The notes under the pieces are model-generated. The model ran no database searches. It was not told the DNA's origin and saw only the letters and a list, made by a program, of their open reading frames with translations. From Streptomyces flavidovirens DSM 40150 (lineage in GTDB: Bacteria > Actinomycetota > Actinomycetes > Streptomycetales > Streptomycetaceae): a stretch of DNA of 64,000 nt. The translations under genes were made by a program, and so were the position numbers. How positions within the stretch are numbered: the first letter of the stretch is position 1; every line of letters begins with the position of its first letter. The stretch spans positions 142,995-206,994 of the forward strand of contig NZ_AUBE01000014.1 of NCBI RefSeq assembly GCF_000429085.1, written 5' to 3'. Positions 24,203 to 32,850 of the stretch are shown here, piece by piece.

Positions 24203-25543
24203 TTACGCGAGGGCCTCCGCCGCCCGCTCGGTGATGAAGGCGGCCAGCCTGCCCACGCCTTCGGCGATCCGCTCCGGGGGCAGGGCGCTGCAGGACAGCC
24301 GGAGTTGGTGGTCTCCGCCGCCGTCGAGGTAGAAGTCGCTCATCGGCGTCCAGAGCACGCCGAAGGCGCGTGCCGAGTGTTCGAGGGCCTTGGTGTCGGC
24401 CACGAACGGTACGCGGACGACGAGGAAGAAACCGCCGTCCGGCTGGTTCCAGTCGACCCCCAGCTCCTGGCGGCGTCCGGCGGGGAAGTGCCGCTCCAGC
24501 TCCGCGAGGAGGGTGTTGAGGTTGGTGCGGTAGAAGTCGATGGCGTCGGCGTTGGCCTCGCGGAGCCGGCAGCCGGACTCGATGAGGAGTCCTCCGATGA
24601 CGGCCTGGCTGATGGCGGAGGTGTTGACCGTCGTCATGCTCTTGATCTTGGATAGCTGGTCGGCGAGCAGGGTCCGCTCGCCGGCGGGGCCCACGACCTC
24701 CTGATCGGCCACCACATAGCCGACGCGCGCGCCGGGCAGTGCGGTCTTGGCGAACGACCCCAGGTGCAGGACGCGGCGTTCGCGGTCCAGGGCCTTGAGC
24801 GTGGGCCTGGCGGACCCGACCCGGACGAAGAACCCGTACGGATCATCCTCCAGGATCAGCAGGTCCTCCTGTACGGCGATCTCCAGGAGCCGTTCGCGGG
24901 CGGCGACGGTCATGCTCGCGCCGGACGGGTTGGCGAAGTCCGGCACCACATACAGGGCGCGCGGCCGCCGCCCCGCCGCCCTGGTCTCCCGTACGGCGGC
25001 CAGGACCGCCTCCGGGTCCGGACCATCGGCGCCCTCCCCGACGGGGCGCACCGCGATGTCGAGCAGCCGTGCCGCCCCGGTGACCCCGACGTAACACGGT
25101 GAACTGACCAGCAGCGTGTCCTCGGGGCGCGCGAAGAGGGCGCGCAGGGTGAGCAGCATCGCTTCCTGGCAGCCGGTCGTCACGACCACCGACTCCGGGC
25201 TCACGGAGATGCCCTCGTCGTTGGCCAGGGTGCGGGCGATGAGGTCGTGGATGACGCCGTTGGTGCGCCCGTACTGGAAGAGCAGGGTCCGCACCTGGTC
25301 GCGCGACCAGCCGAGCTCCCGCTCCAAGTGGTCCGCGTAGGACCGGAGATGGCGTGCGATGTCCTCCGGCTCGAAGGTGCCCTCGGAGGGCCTGCCGGGC
25401 GCGAAGGAGATGGCCTCGGGGAAGCGTGCGACGACTTCGTTGAGGAAGTTCATCGCGTCGAGCACCGGATCCGTCAGCGAGGCGTGCAGCTCGCCCAGGT
25501 CGAGGGCCCCGGCGGGCGCTCCGGGCGCTGTGGTGTCTGCCAT
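24203..25543 (-). CDS. hpgT: 4-hydroxyphenylglycine aminotransferase (HpgT-like, PLP fold type I)
   Basis: PLP-dependent aminotransferase of 446 residues that should convert 4-hydroxybenzoylformate to L-4-hydroxyphenylglycine. Lys266 in LGSFAKTALPGARVGY binds PLP; DFANPSG (202-208) and DDPYGF (233-238) contact the cofactor. The N-terminal LGELHASLTDPVLDAMNFLN and TTGCQEAMLLTLRALFA closely resemble glycopeptide-cluster HpgT proteins. The hydroxymandelate oxidase, hydroxymandelate synthase and prephenate dehydrogenase genes are all in this cluster, which strongly supports the assignment. Start ATG at 25543, 4 bases after the hydrolase stop. Confidence 0.85.
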   Translation of the reverse strand: MADTTAPGAPAGALDLGELHASLTDPVLDAMNFLNEVVARFPEAISFAPGRPSEGTFEPEDIARHLRSYADHLERELGWSRDQVRTLLFQYGRTNGVIHDLIARTLANDEGISVSPESVVVTTGCQEAMLLTLRALFARPEDTLLVSSPCYVGVTGAARLLDIAVRPVGEGADGPDPEAVLAAVRETRAAGRRPRALYVVPDFANPSGASMTVAARERLLEIAVQEDLLILEDDPYGFFVRVGSARPTLKALDRERRVLHLGSFAKTALPGARVGYVVADQEVVGPAGERTLLADQLSKIKSMTTVNTSAISQAVIGGLLIESGCRLREANADAIDFYRTNLNTLLAELERHFPAGRRQELGVDWNQPDGGFFLVVRVPFVADTKALEHSARAFGVLWTPMSDFYLDGGGDHQLRLSCSALPPERIAEGVGRLAAFITERAAEALA

Positions 25544-25547
25544 GGGA

Positions 25548-26498
25548 TCAGCCTCTCGTCGTGGCGCCGGCGAAGGCGGTTCGCAGGTATGCGGCGGCCT
25601 GCTCGATGGCGCGGCGGCCGGCGTCGAGGGTCCCCGCCATGGCGAAGAAGCCGTGCGCCACGCCCGGATAACGGGTGGCCTCAACGGGTACGCCGCTCTC
25701 CCGCAGGCGCTCGGCGTACTGCTCGCCCTCGTCGCGGAGCGGGTCGTACTCGGCGGTGATCACCAGCGCCTGCGGCAGCCGGGAGTGATCGGCTGCCCGC
25801 AGCGGGGAGACGAGGGGGTTGGTGCCGTCCGCGGGCGTGGCCAGGTAGTTGTCCCAGTACCACTGCACGGACTTGTCGTTGAAGAGCAGCGGATCGGTGT
25901 TCTCGCGACGCGACGGCGTGTCCGCCAGGTAGTCCGTGTTGGGGTAGACGAGCAGTTGGGCCAGGATGTCCGGGCCTGCCGCGTCACGCGCCATGAGGGT
26001 CACCACCGCGGCGAGGTTGCCCCCCGCGCTGTCCCCGCCGACGGCCACGCGCGTGCCGTCGCCGCCGAACCGCCCGGCGTTCTCGACGGCCCACCGCACG
26101 CCCGCGAGGCAGTCCCGCGGCGCGGCGGGGAACTTGTGCTCGGGCGCGAGGCGGTAGCCCACGGCGACGGTGAGGCACACGGCGGCATTGGCCAGGCTCC
26201 GGCAGATCGCGTCACTGGTGGCGATGGAGCCCAGCGTCCAGCCGCCGCCGAAGAAGTAGACGAGTACGGGCAGCGGGCCCTCGCCGGCGGGCCGGTAGAC
26301 GCGGACGGGGAGGGGTCCTGCGGGGCCGGGTATCGACTCGTCGATCACCTGCTCCACGGGTTCGGGAGTCCCCGAGTCGGCCTGGACGGCGGCGAGATCG
26401 GCTGCCCGCGCCTCTTCCAGGGACATGGTGTACAAGGGCCGGACGCCCTGCGCCGAGCGCTGGTCGTACAGCGCCTGGAGTTGTGGATCGAATGCCAT
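25548..26498 (-). CDS. alpha/beta hydrolase of the HSL (hormone-sensitive lipase) family
   Basis: Esterase-like protein of 316 residues. Nucleophile Ser is in VGGDSAGGNLAAV, Asp in EYDPLRDEG and His in PGVAHGFFAM. The oxyanion-hole motif that is normally HGGG reads FGGG here (VYFFGGGWTLG), an unusual change in an otherwise complete active site. Start ATG at 26498 with GGAGG five bases upstream. Lies between a TetR gene and the HpgT-like gene in one operon. It might hydrolyse or transfer an acyl group on the Hpg-derived product; substrate unknown. Confidence 0.87.
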   Translation of the reverse strand: MAFDPQLQALYDQRSAQGVRPLYTMSLEEARAADLAAVQADSGTPEPVEQVIDESIPGPAGPLPVRVYRPAGEGPLPVLVYFFGGGWTLGSIATSDAICRSLANAAVCLTVAVGYRLAPEHKFPAAPRDCLAGVRWAVENAGRFGGDGTRVAVGGDSAGGNLAAVVTLMARDAAGPDILAQLLVYPNTDYLADTPSRRENTDPLLFNDKSVQWYWDNYLATPADGTNPLVSPLRAADHSRLPQALVITAEYDPLRDEGEQYAERLRESGVPVEATRYPGVAHGFFAMAGTLDAGRRAIEQAAAYLRTAFAGATTRG

Positions 26499-26543
26499 GG
26501 TGCCTCCGGACCAGGGCCGCGGTCCGGTGGACCGCGGGCGGTG

Positions 26544-27188
26544 TCAAGGTGTGTCGGGCAGGAGCGACGGCTTTGTCGAGACGCCGCGGAGGCGGTTCAA
26601 GATGCCCTCGGCTGCCCTGGAGTAAGAGGTGAAGTTGTCGTGCAGTACGGATTCGGCGTTGGCCATCTCCAGCAAGGCGACCAGTTCGAAGGCGAGTTGG
26701 GGGATGTCGGTGTCGTCACGGACCTCGCCCGCTTTCCTCGCGTCCTCGATCGCCTGCTCAAGGTAGGTGAACCAACTGCCGTGGGCACCGGCGACCGTGT
26801 CGTGCACCTTGCCCTCGCGTGCGTCGTACTCGGCCGAGACCGAGTAGAAGAAGCAGCCGCCGGGGAAGACGCGTTGCTGGGAGTAGGTGAGCCAGCTCGT
26901 GCAAATGCTCCACAACTGGTGTATCCCTGGCGGCAGTTCGCGGTTCGGCTGCACCACGTACTCGATGTAGATCTTGATGGCGGTGCGTACGGTCGCGAGC
27001 TGTAGCTCCTCCTTCGAGCCGAACAGGGCGAACACTCCGCTCTTGCTGAGCTTGAGTTCACCTGCCAGACGGCCCAGCGACAGCCCTTCGAGGCCTTCCA
27101 CCGATGCGATCTCAACGGCGCGCCGCAGAATCAACTGGCGGGTCTGGTTTCCGCGCGCGATCCGCCCATCGGTGCGGGTCGTGGTCAC
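26544..27188 (-). CDS. TetR-family regulator, paralogue 1
   Basis: Repressor of 214 residues. The helix-turn-helix is in LSLGRLAGELKLSKSGVFAL near residues 40-60, and the C-terminal ligand domain has VFPGGCFFYSVSAEYDAREG. It is the same length as, and roughly three quarters identical to, the regulator at 55609; both keep DGRIARGNQTRQL and LNRLRGV. Start GTG at 27188 has AGGAGG six bases upstream. Its promoter region carries operator-like sites at 27262 and 27300, so it probably represses itself and the divergent hydroxymandelate oxidase operon. First gene of the hydrolase/HpgT operon. Confidence 0.92.
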   Translation of the reverse strand: MTTTRTDGRIARGNQTRQLILRRAVEIASVEGLEGLSLGRLAGELKLSKSGVFALFGSKEELQLATVRTAIKIYIEYVVQPNRELPPGIHQLWSICTSWLTYSQQRVFPGGCFFYSVSAEYDAREGKVHDTVAGAHGSWFTYLEQAIEDARKAGEVRDDTDIPQLAFELVALLEMANAESVLHDNFTSYSRAAEGILNRLRGVSTKPSLLPDTP

Positions 27189-27261
27189 GCACCACCTCCT
27201 CAATCTCCCTGTGCGGGAAGGTCGGTGTCCCAGCGGTCGGACTCCTCACCCTACTAAGTGG

Positions 27262-27280
27262 ACGACCGTGCGGACAGTGT
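27262..27280. promoter_or_regulatory. TetR-type operator, site B1
   Basis: ACGACCGTGCGGACAGTGT, 73 bases before the TetR start. Nearly identical, with its flanks, to the site before the second TetR gene (56320). Confidence 0.7.
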
Positions 27281-27299
27281 GCAAGAGTACAGTTACTGT

Positions 27300-27319
27300 A
27301 CGGCCGTGCGTTTAGTTTG
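27300..27319. promoter_or_regulatory. TetR-type operator, site B2
   Basis: ACGGCCGTGCGTTTAGTTTG, 35 bases before the hydroxymandelate oxidase start. Matches site A at most positions. It would control the plus-strand operon beginning at 27354. Confidence 0.65.
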
Positions 27320-27353
27320 GTGCACGGGTCACGTGAGTACGGGGGGACGAAGA

Positions 27354-28433
27354 GTGGCAGCGCTGACGCTGTACGAGTACCGGGCCGCGGCAAAGGAGCG
27401 CCTGGACGGGCCTGTGTGGGACTTCCTCGAAGGGGGCAGCGGCACCGAGTCGATGCTCTCGGCGGGACGTGCCGCGCTCGACCGGCTCCGCCTGCGCCCG
27501 CGTTGCCTCGTCGATGTCTCCGCGTGCGACCCGAGCGTGTCCCTGCTGGGTTCGCGACTGGCCGCCCCGCTGGGCATCGCCCCCATGGCGTACCACCAAC
27601 TGGCGCATCCCGAGGGCGAGGTGGCCACCGCGCGTGCGGCCGGCGCGGCGGGTGCGCTGCTTACGGTCAGCATGTTCGCGAGCCGCACGCTGGAGGACAT
27701 CGCGGCGGCGGCGACCGGGCCCCTGTGGCTGCAGCTCTACTGGCTCAGGAGGCGGGAGTCGCTCGTCGACCTGGTCCGGCGGGCGGAGGACGCCGGCTAC
27801 GAGGCGCTGGTGCTGACCGTCGACGCACCGAGGGTGGCGCACCGTCCACGGGACGCCCGCAATGGGTTCGCGGTGCCCGCGGGGATCCGCGCGGCGAATA
27901 TGGACCCGTCCGTCATGTCCACATCCCATGGCGGCACGGCGGGCGAGTCCGCCATCGCGCGGCATTCGAAGGAACAGTTCGACCCTTCCATTACCTGGGA
28001 GGATCTCGCGTGGCTACGGGAGCGCACTTCTCTGCCGCTCGTATTGAAGGGCGTGCTCGCACGCGAGGACGCCGAGCTCGCCGTGAAATACGGCGTCGAC
28101 GGGCTTGTCGTCTCGAATCACGGAGGTCGTCAGCTCGATTTCGCGATCCCGGCCGTCGATGCTCTTCCCGAGATCGCCGAGGCCGTGGACGGACGATGCC
28201 GTCTGATCCTTGACGGGTCCATTCGGCATGGCGCGGATATCGCGAAGGCGCTGTGCCTGGGGGCCGATGCGGTATTCATCGGCCGCCCGGCCCTATGGGG
28301 ACTGGCCCATTCCGGAAGTGCCGGCGTCTCGTCCGTCCTCCAGGTGCTGCTGGATGAGTTCGAAGAGGTGATGGCGCTCATGGGTGCCGCTCACGTGCGG
28401 GACTTCGGGAATTCGGCAATTGTTCATTATTGA
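27354..28433 (+). CDS. hmo: FMN-dependent 4-hydroxymandelate oxidase (alpha-hydroxyacid oxidase family)
   Basis: FMN enzyme of 359 residues that should oxidise 4-hydroxymandelate to 4-hydroxybenzoylformate. The active-site signature SNHGGRQLD contains the catalytic His256 and substrate-binding Arg259; FMN contacts are in GIAPMAYHQLAHPEGE, LQLYW and the C-terminal DGSIRHGADIAKAL and IGRPALWG. Together with 34129, 36226 and 24203 it completes an Hpg pathway. Start GTG at 27354 has GGGGGGA upstream; GTG at 27333 is a possible leaderless alternative. From about 27890 to the stop, third-position GC falls noticeably compared with neighbours. Confidence 0.87.
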   Translation: MAALTLYEYRAAAKERLDGPVWDFLEGGSGTESMLSAGRAALDRLRLRPRCLVDVSACDPSVSLLGSRLAAPLGIAPMAYHQLAHPEGEVATARAAGAAGALLTVSMFASRTLEDIAAAATGPLWLQLYWLRRRESLVDLVRRAEDAGYEALVLTVDAPRVAHRPRDARNGFAVPAGIRAANMDPSVMSTSHGGTAGESAIARHSKEQFDPSITWEDLAWLRERTSLPLVLKGVLAREDAELAVKYGVDGLVVSNHGGRQLDFAIPAVDALPEIAEAVDGRCRLILDGSIRHGADIAKALCLGADAVFIGRPALWGLAHSGSAGVSSVLQVLLDEFEEVMALMGAAHVRDFGNSAIVHY

Positions 28434-28537
28434 ACTGGACGTTTCAACGAATCGGCTAATTCTCATTCATCGGATTCGTCGGGTGGGTGGGGCCTTCGGC
28501 ATGCCAAAAAACGGAAATGTGGGCCGGATCGACCGGC

Positions 28538-28551
28538 CTACTTGCAAGTAG
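28538..28551. promoter_or_regulatory. palindrome CTACTTGCAAGTAG before the ligase operon
   Basis: Perfect 14-bp palindrome in an AT-rich gap (28434-28664), 113 bases before the ligase start. It shares 14 bases with the site at 18977-18990. Likely an operator for a regulator other than the TetR pair. Confidence 0.5.
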
Positions 28552-28664
28552 TAATTTAACAGAAATCTTCCCTTGATTACTCAGTGGTAGTAAGTAACGA
28601 TGGATCTGTCGCCGGGGGAATACGGCTGACGCCGAGGGGATGTTTCAGACGGGTGGGGATTCTA

Positions 28665-30071
28665 ATGGGGGAAACGGCGCCGAAAAGGTGCACCGAGGGC
28701 GCCTGGGTCGATGACATATTGCTCCAGGGTGAGGGGAGGCAGGTCGCCCTGCACCTGGGCGAAGCAGTGAGCCGGGCGGAACTCCGCCGGCTCGTCGCGG
28801 CCGAACAAGCCTGCTTCGAGGCGGCCGGGCTGGCCGCGGGAGGAGTGGTCGCGTTGCGGCTGCCGCCCTCTCTCGGCTGTATCGTCGCGATGCTCGCCGG
28901 ATGGCGTACGGGAGCCCAAGTGGCCCTTCTCGACTACCGGTTGACGACGCACGAGGTGGGCAAGGCCATCGCGCGGCTGGCGCCGCAACTGGTCGTCGAG
29001 CCGGTGGCCGAAGTGAGCGGAACGCTCCGCGGCTTCTTCGACGTCAGCACCCGGATCACCCCCCTGCGCGGCGGCCGCCAGGCCGAATCGCCGCACGTCC
29101 TGCTCCAGCTCAGCTCCGGTTCGACCGGCCCCTCCAAGGTGATCGGCCGCACCGCCGGCAGCCTCCTCGCGGAGATCGACCGGTACGGACGACTCGACGG
29201 ATTCCCCCACCGGGGCGAACGCACCGTGGTCCTGGCCTCCATCGTCCATGTGCTCGGCCTGGTCGGCGGACTGCTGTACGGCCTCGCCAGTGGCACGCAG
29301 GTGGTCCTGCCCGCGCGCCAGAGTGTCGACGGCATCCTCAAGGCCGTCGCGGCAGGCGACGAACCGACCACCATCCTGGGCGTGCCGTCCCAGGCAGCGG
29401 TCCTCGCCGCCGCCCAGACACCGCCCCGACTGCCCCAGCTTCGCCGCATGATCACCGGCGGCGAACTCGTCAGGGAGGACGTCAGGGAGCGGTTCACCAA
29501 CGGCTACCGCGCCGAGCTCGGCGTCATGTACGGCATGACCGAAGCCGGTGTCATCGCCGCCGACCTCACCGGCTCCACCCACCCCGGCCTGACCCCCGCG
29601 CCAGGCATGCGGGTGCGGGTGGAGGACGGCCAGATCCTGCTCGGCCTGCCGGCGTCACCGTACGTCGGACAGACCGACCCCTCCCGCTACGTGGACGGCT
29701 GGCTGCGCACCAAGGACGCGGGCAGCTTCGACGACGCCACGGGTCTGCTGACCGTGCTCGGCCGGCTCGACTCGCAGGTGTCCATCGGCGGACTCAAGGT
29801 GGACCTCTCGGAAGTCGAGGCGTCCATCACCGCGTTGCCGGGCATCACCGAAGCCGTGGTCGTCCACGGCACCGGCATCGAAGCCTTCGTGATGGTCGAG
29901 GAGCGGGCCGTGTTCGACGGCCTCGCGGACTGCCTCGCCGCCCGCCTCGCCCCCTACAAGCGCCCCCGCACCCTGCACGTACTGTCCGAACTCCCCCGCA
30001 CCGCGACCGGCAAGCCCGTCCGCAACGCCGACGTCCTCCGCGCCGCGGCGCGGTCGGCCGCCGGTGTCTGA
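28665..30071 (+). CDS. stand-alone adenylate-forming enzyme (A-domain-like ligase)
   Basis: ANL-superfamily ligase of 468 residues, short for the family. The P-loop SSGSTGPSK is at 150-158, YGMTEAGVIAADL follows, the hinge is GRLDSQVSIGGLKVDLSEVE and the catalytic Lys is in LPRTATGKPVRN. The compact size and A-like C-terminal sub-domain fit a free-standing adenylation enzyme that loads an amino or aryl acid onto a carrier protein; the ACP at 30764 is the closest partner. Hpg or a diazotisation substrate are possible but not shown. Start ATG at 28665 with GGGTGGGG upstream; an in-frame GTG lies at 28653. Confidence 0.83.
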   Translation: MGETAPKRCTEGAWVDDILLQGEGRQVALHLGEAVSRAELRRLVAAEQACFEAAGLAAGGVVALRLPPSLGCIVAMLAGWRTGAQVALLDYRLTTHEVGKAIARLAPQLVVEPVAEVSGTLRGFFDVSTRITPLRGGRQAESPHVLLQLSSGSTGPSKVIGRTAGSLLAEIDRYGRLDGFPHRGERTVVLASIVHVLGLVGGLLYGLASGTQVVLPARQSVDGILKAVAAGDEPTTILGVPSQAAVLAAAQTPPRLPQLRRMITGGELVREDVRERFTNGYRAELGVMYGMTEAGVIAADLTGSTHPGLTPAPGMRVRVEDGQILLGLPASPYVGQTDPSRYVDGWLRTKDAGSFDDATGLLTVLGRLDSQVSIGGLKVDLSEVEASITALPGITEAVVVHGTGIEAFVMVEERAVFDGLADCLAARLAPYKRPRTLHVLSELPRTATGKPVRNADVLRAAARSAAGV

Positions 30072-30076
30072 CCGGC

Positions 30077-30745
30077 TCAGCCGAACGCGGCGGCGGACAC
30101 CCGGCGGACATCGAGCCGGAGGTCGTCGGCGCGCGAGGCACCCACAGTGCCCTCGTGCAGCGCAAGACCGATGACACGCCGTCCGCCGTCCACCATGACA
30201 GCCGCGGACACCACGTCCGGTGCGCCGGGCAGGCGCCGCGCCACCACAGGCGCGTCCTCGCCGGGCGGCCACCGCCGGGGCAGCGGCACCTGGCGGCTCA
30301 TGCCGCCCTGCCGGAGCCCCTGGCCGAGCGCCTTGCCGACCGACTCCTTCTGAGTCCACAGCCACAGGAACGCCACTGACTGATCCTCCTCGGGCAGTCC
30401 CGTGACCCACGCCGCCTCGGCGGGGTCCAGCCAGGCCCGGGCCATCGCCGCGGCGCGCAGCCGCCGTACCACTTCCACATCCACACCCACGGGGGCCAGG
30501 CCGGTCAGGGCGACGGCCAGAGCCCCGCGCGCGTGAGTCACGCTGACGTGCAGTGACTTGCCGGCACCGCCGAGCACCGGACGGCCTCCGGCCTCGTGCT
30601 CCAACCAGATCTCGGACGGCGCGACATCGAGCAGCCCGGCCGCGGCCCGCACCACCAAGGTATGCGCCTTGCGCCGCTCGTCGCCGTCCGTGGTGCACCA
30701 CAGCACCGTCACCGTGTCCGGGGACCATCCCGGATGCCTGTCCAT
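30077..30745 (-). CDS. Sfp-type 4'-phosphopantetheinyl transferase
   Basis: PPTase of 222 residues with the Sfp/Gsp signatures GVDVEVV and WTQKESVGKALGQGL (Mg-binding acidic residues and catalytic Lys). It should convert the three apo-carrier proteins to holo form. It lies antisense inside the plus-strand operon: its stop is 5 bases from the ligase stop and its ATG only 18 bases from the ATG of the divergent ACP, so its promoter would have to overlap the ACP gene. No good Shine-Dalgarno is seen before this ATG. Confidence 0.88.
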   Translation of the reverse strand: MDRHPGWSPDTVTVLWCTTDGDERRKAHTLVVRAAAGLLDVAPSEIWLEHEAGGRPVLGGAGKSLHVSVTHARGALAVALTGLAPVGVDVEVVRRLRAAAMARAWLDPAEAAWVTGLPEEDQSVAFLWLWTQKESVGKALGQGLRQGGMSRQVPLPRRWPPGEDAPVVARRLPGAPDVVSAAVMVDGGRRVIGLALHEGTVGASRADDLRLDVRRVSAAAFG

Positions 30746-30763
30746 GAAGAGGGAGTCAATCAA

Positions 30764-31027
30764 ATGTCCGCTGAGGTTGAGAAGTTCATCATCGAGGCTC
30801 TTCAGAACATGAACTACGACGTTTCCGACGTAACGGGCGAGACCCCGCTGGGCCCGGCCGGACTGGACCTCGAGTCCCTCTCCGTCGCCGAGATAGCCAT
30901 CCAGGTCGAGGACACGTACGGCGTGAAGTTCGAGGAGGACGAGATGGAGACCGTCGCGCTGCTGAGCGTCTCGGGTCTCGTCAAGGAGATCGTCGAGCGC
31001 GCGTCCGCCGCCGCGACGGCCGGGTGA
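30764..31027 (+). CDS. acyl/peptidyl carrier protein (87 aa)
   Basis: Free-standing carrier protein. The modified Ser lies in GLDLESLSVAEIAIQVED, the equivalent of the DSL motif with LESL; the acidic helix FEEDEMETVALL is ACP-like. Start ATG at 30764 with GAGGGAG upstream. Between two ligase genes and before a ketosynthase, so it likely carries the starter or the Hpg-derived unit. Divergent PPTase starts 18 bases away. Confidence 0.88.
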   Translation: MSAEVEKFIIEALQNMNYDVSDVTGETPLGPAGLDLESLSVAEIAIQVEDTYGVKFEEDEMETVALLSVSGLVKEIVERASAAATAG

Positions 31028-31200
31028 GTCCAGGAACCGTCCTGGTACGCCGGGCGAACCCTCCCCGCCCCCGCGCCCACGGCAGCGGGCGGGAGGGAGC
31101 GGCCGGCGGCCGGTGAGGCGGGGCGAGCCGAGCGCGCACACCTCGTATCCGCAGCGTCCGTGCGCGAAGAGTCCGATCCAGAGAGTGGAGACAACGGGGC

Positions 31201-32850
31201 ATGAATCCGAAGAACGAGCGCGCAGAACTCGCCACCGACCAAGGTCTTGGCGTCGGCAACGTGCTGACCACGCTCCTCGCGCGGGGCACCGGCCTCGACG
31301 CGCCGACCCTCACCTTCGACACCGAAGTCGACGGGCACCCCGCCTGGCAGGCCCTGTCGCTCGCCGAACTGGGGAAGCGGGTCGCGGCCAGGGCGGCCGC
31401 ACTGCACTCCCTCGGCGTACGGCCCAGGGACCCGGTCGCCGTCTTCGTGACGGCCGGCGCCGACCAGGTGCTCAGCTACCTCGCCCTGGTACGCATCGGC
31501 GCGATCCCCGCCCTGGTCAACGGCCGGGTCCCGGCCGAGCAGGCCGGCGAGTACATCAAGCGGCTGCGCGCCGTCGGCGTCATCGCCGACGCCGCGCACT
31601 GGGACGCCCTCGCGGGCCTGGAGATCGAGACACCGCTCCTGGCGGACCCGGCCGACCTCGGCAGGGGCGACCCCGCGTCGGCCCCCAAGCCCTACCGCCA
31701 CCACGGCAACGAGCCCGCGGTCATCACCCACTCCTCCGGAACCACCGGCCTGCCCAAGGCCGTGATCCACTCGCACCACAGCCTCTTCGCGGCCATCCGT
31801 CACCGGCTTTCGCTGCCCAAGGGCCAGGGCGTCGACCGGATGCTGGGGGCGCTGCCCTCGGCGCACGCGGCCACCGTCATCGCCGTCAACCTGGCCCTGA
31901 CCAGCCGCACCCAACTCGCCGTGCTCTCCCAGCAGTCGGGCGGGCCCGTCCTCGACGCGATCGAGTCCTGGCAGCCGCACAGCGTCCTCGGCTTCGCCAC
32001 CACCTGGTCGGAACTGGCGGGCGAGGACCTCTCGACCCGTGACCTGGGCTCCGTACGCACCTGGTGGAACACCGGCGACTGCGCGCACGAGGCCCACATC
32101 CGCAAGCTCATCGCCGTCGGCATGCGGGAGTCCGTCAGCTCCCAGGGCCGGGTCCGCAAGCCGGGCTCGTTCTTCGTCGACGGCCTCGGCTCCTCGGAGA
32201 TGGGGCACTCCCAGTTCTTCATCACCCACACGCCCGAAACCACCCGCTACGGCCGGTGCATCGGCAAGCCGCACGCCTTCTCGGACGTGGTCGTCGTCGA
32301 CGACGAGGGCGAGAAGCTCGGCACGGGACAGGTGGGGCAGCTCGCCATCAAAGCGCCCACACTCTCGCTCGGTTACTGGAACGACTCCGTCACCACCTAC
32401 CGCACGCGCAGGGACGGCTACTTCCTCACCGGCGACCTGGTCTTCCGCGACGAGGCCGGCTACTACTACCACGTCGACCGCGCGGTGGACGCCGTGGATC
32501 TCGGCGAGGGCAAGAAGCTCTACACCATGCTGTGCGAGGAGCAGGTACTCGCGAACTGCGCCGACGTCCTGGAGTGCACCGTCGTCGCCGTGCGGACGGA
32601 CGAGAAGGTCGTCACCTCCGTCCTGCTGTTCCTCGACCCGAAGGCGGACCAGGACGCCGACCGCACCGCCGAGGTGCTCGCCGCCCTCGAACCCCACGTG
32701 GCCGCCACCGTCGACCGCGTGGTGGTCGTGAGCCCGGACCGCATCCCGCTCGGGGCGACCGGCAAGGTCCGCAAGATCCTGCTGCGCCAGCGCTTCCTCG
32801 ACGGCGACCTGCTCGGTGTGGCACCGGCCTCGGGGCAGGTGGCGGCATGA
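31201..32850 (+). CDS. adenylate-forming acyl ligase (CoA-ligase/FAAL-like, 549 aa)
   Basis: ANL-superfamily ligase. The P-loop HSSGTTGLPK is at residues 177-186, GLGSSEMGHS replaces the usual YGxTE motif, and the hinge/core reads GYFLTGDLVFRDEAG. The catalytic Lys is in PLGATGKVRKILL. The substrate pocket cannot be read. In nitrite-using clusters an ATP-dependent ligase-like protein (CreM type) performs diazotisation, so this and the 28665 protein are the candidates; equally it may simply activate a carboxylic acid. The ATGA overlap with the ketosynthase shows coupling. Start ATG at 31201 with GTGGAGA upstream; 173 bases separate it from the ACP. Confidence 0.83.
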   Translation: MNPKNERAELATDQGLGVGNVLTTLLARGTGLDAPTLTFDTEVDGHPAWQALSLAELGKRVAARAAALHSLGVRPRDPVAVFVTAGADQVLSYLALVRIGAIPALVNGRVPAEQAGEYIKRLRAVGVIADAAHWDALAGLEIETPLLADPADLGRGDPASAPKPYRHHGNEPAVITHSSGTTGLPKAVIHSHHSLFAAIRHRLSLPKGQGVDRMLGALPSAHAATVIAVNLALTSRTQLAVLSQQSGGPVLDAIESWQPHSVLGFATTWSELAGEDLSTRDLGSVRTWWNTGDCAHEAHIRKLIAVGMRESVSSQGRVRKPGSFFVDGLGSSEMGHSQFFITHTPETTRYGRCIGKPHAFSDVVVVDDEGEKLGTGQVGQLAIKAPTLSLGYWNDSVTTYRTRRDGYFLTGDLVFRDEAGYYYHVDRAVDAVDLGEGKKLYTMLCEEQVLANCADVLECTVVAVRTDEKVVTSVLLFLDPKADQDADRTAEVLAALEPHVAATVDRVVVVSPDRIPLGATGKVRKILLRQRFLDGDLLGVAPASGQVAA

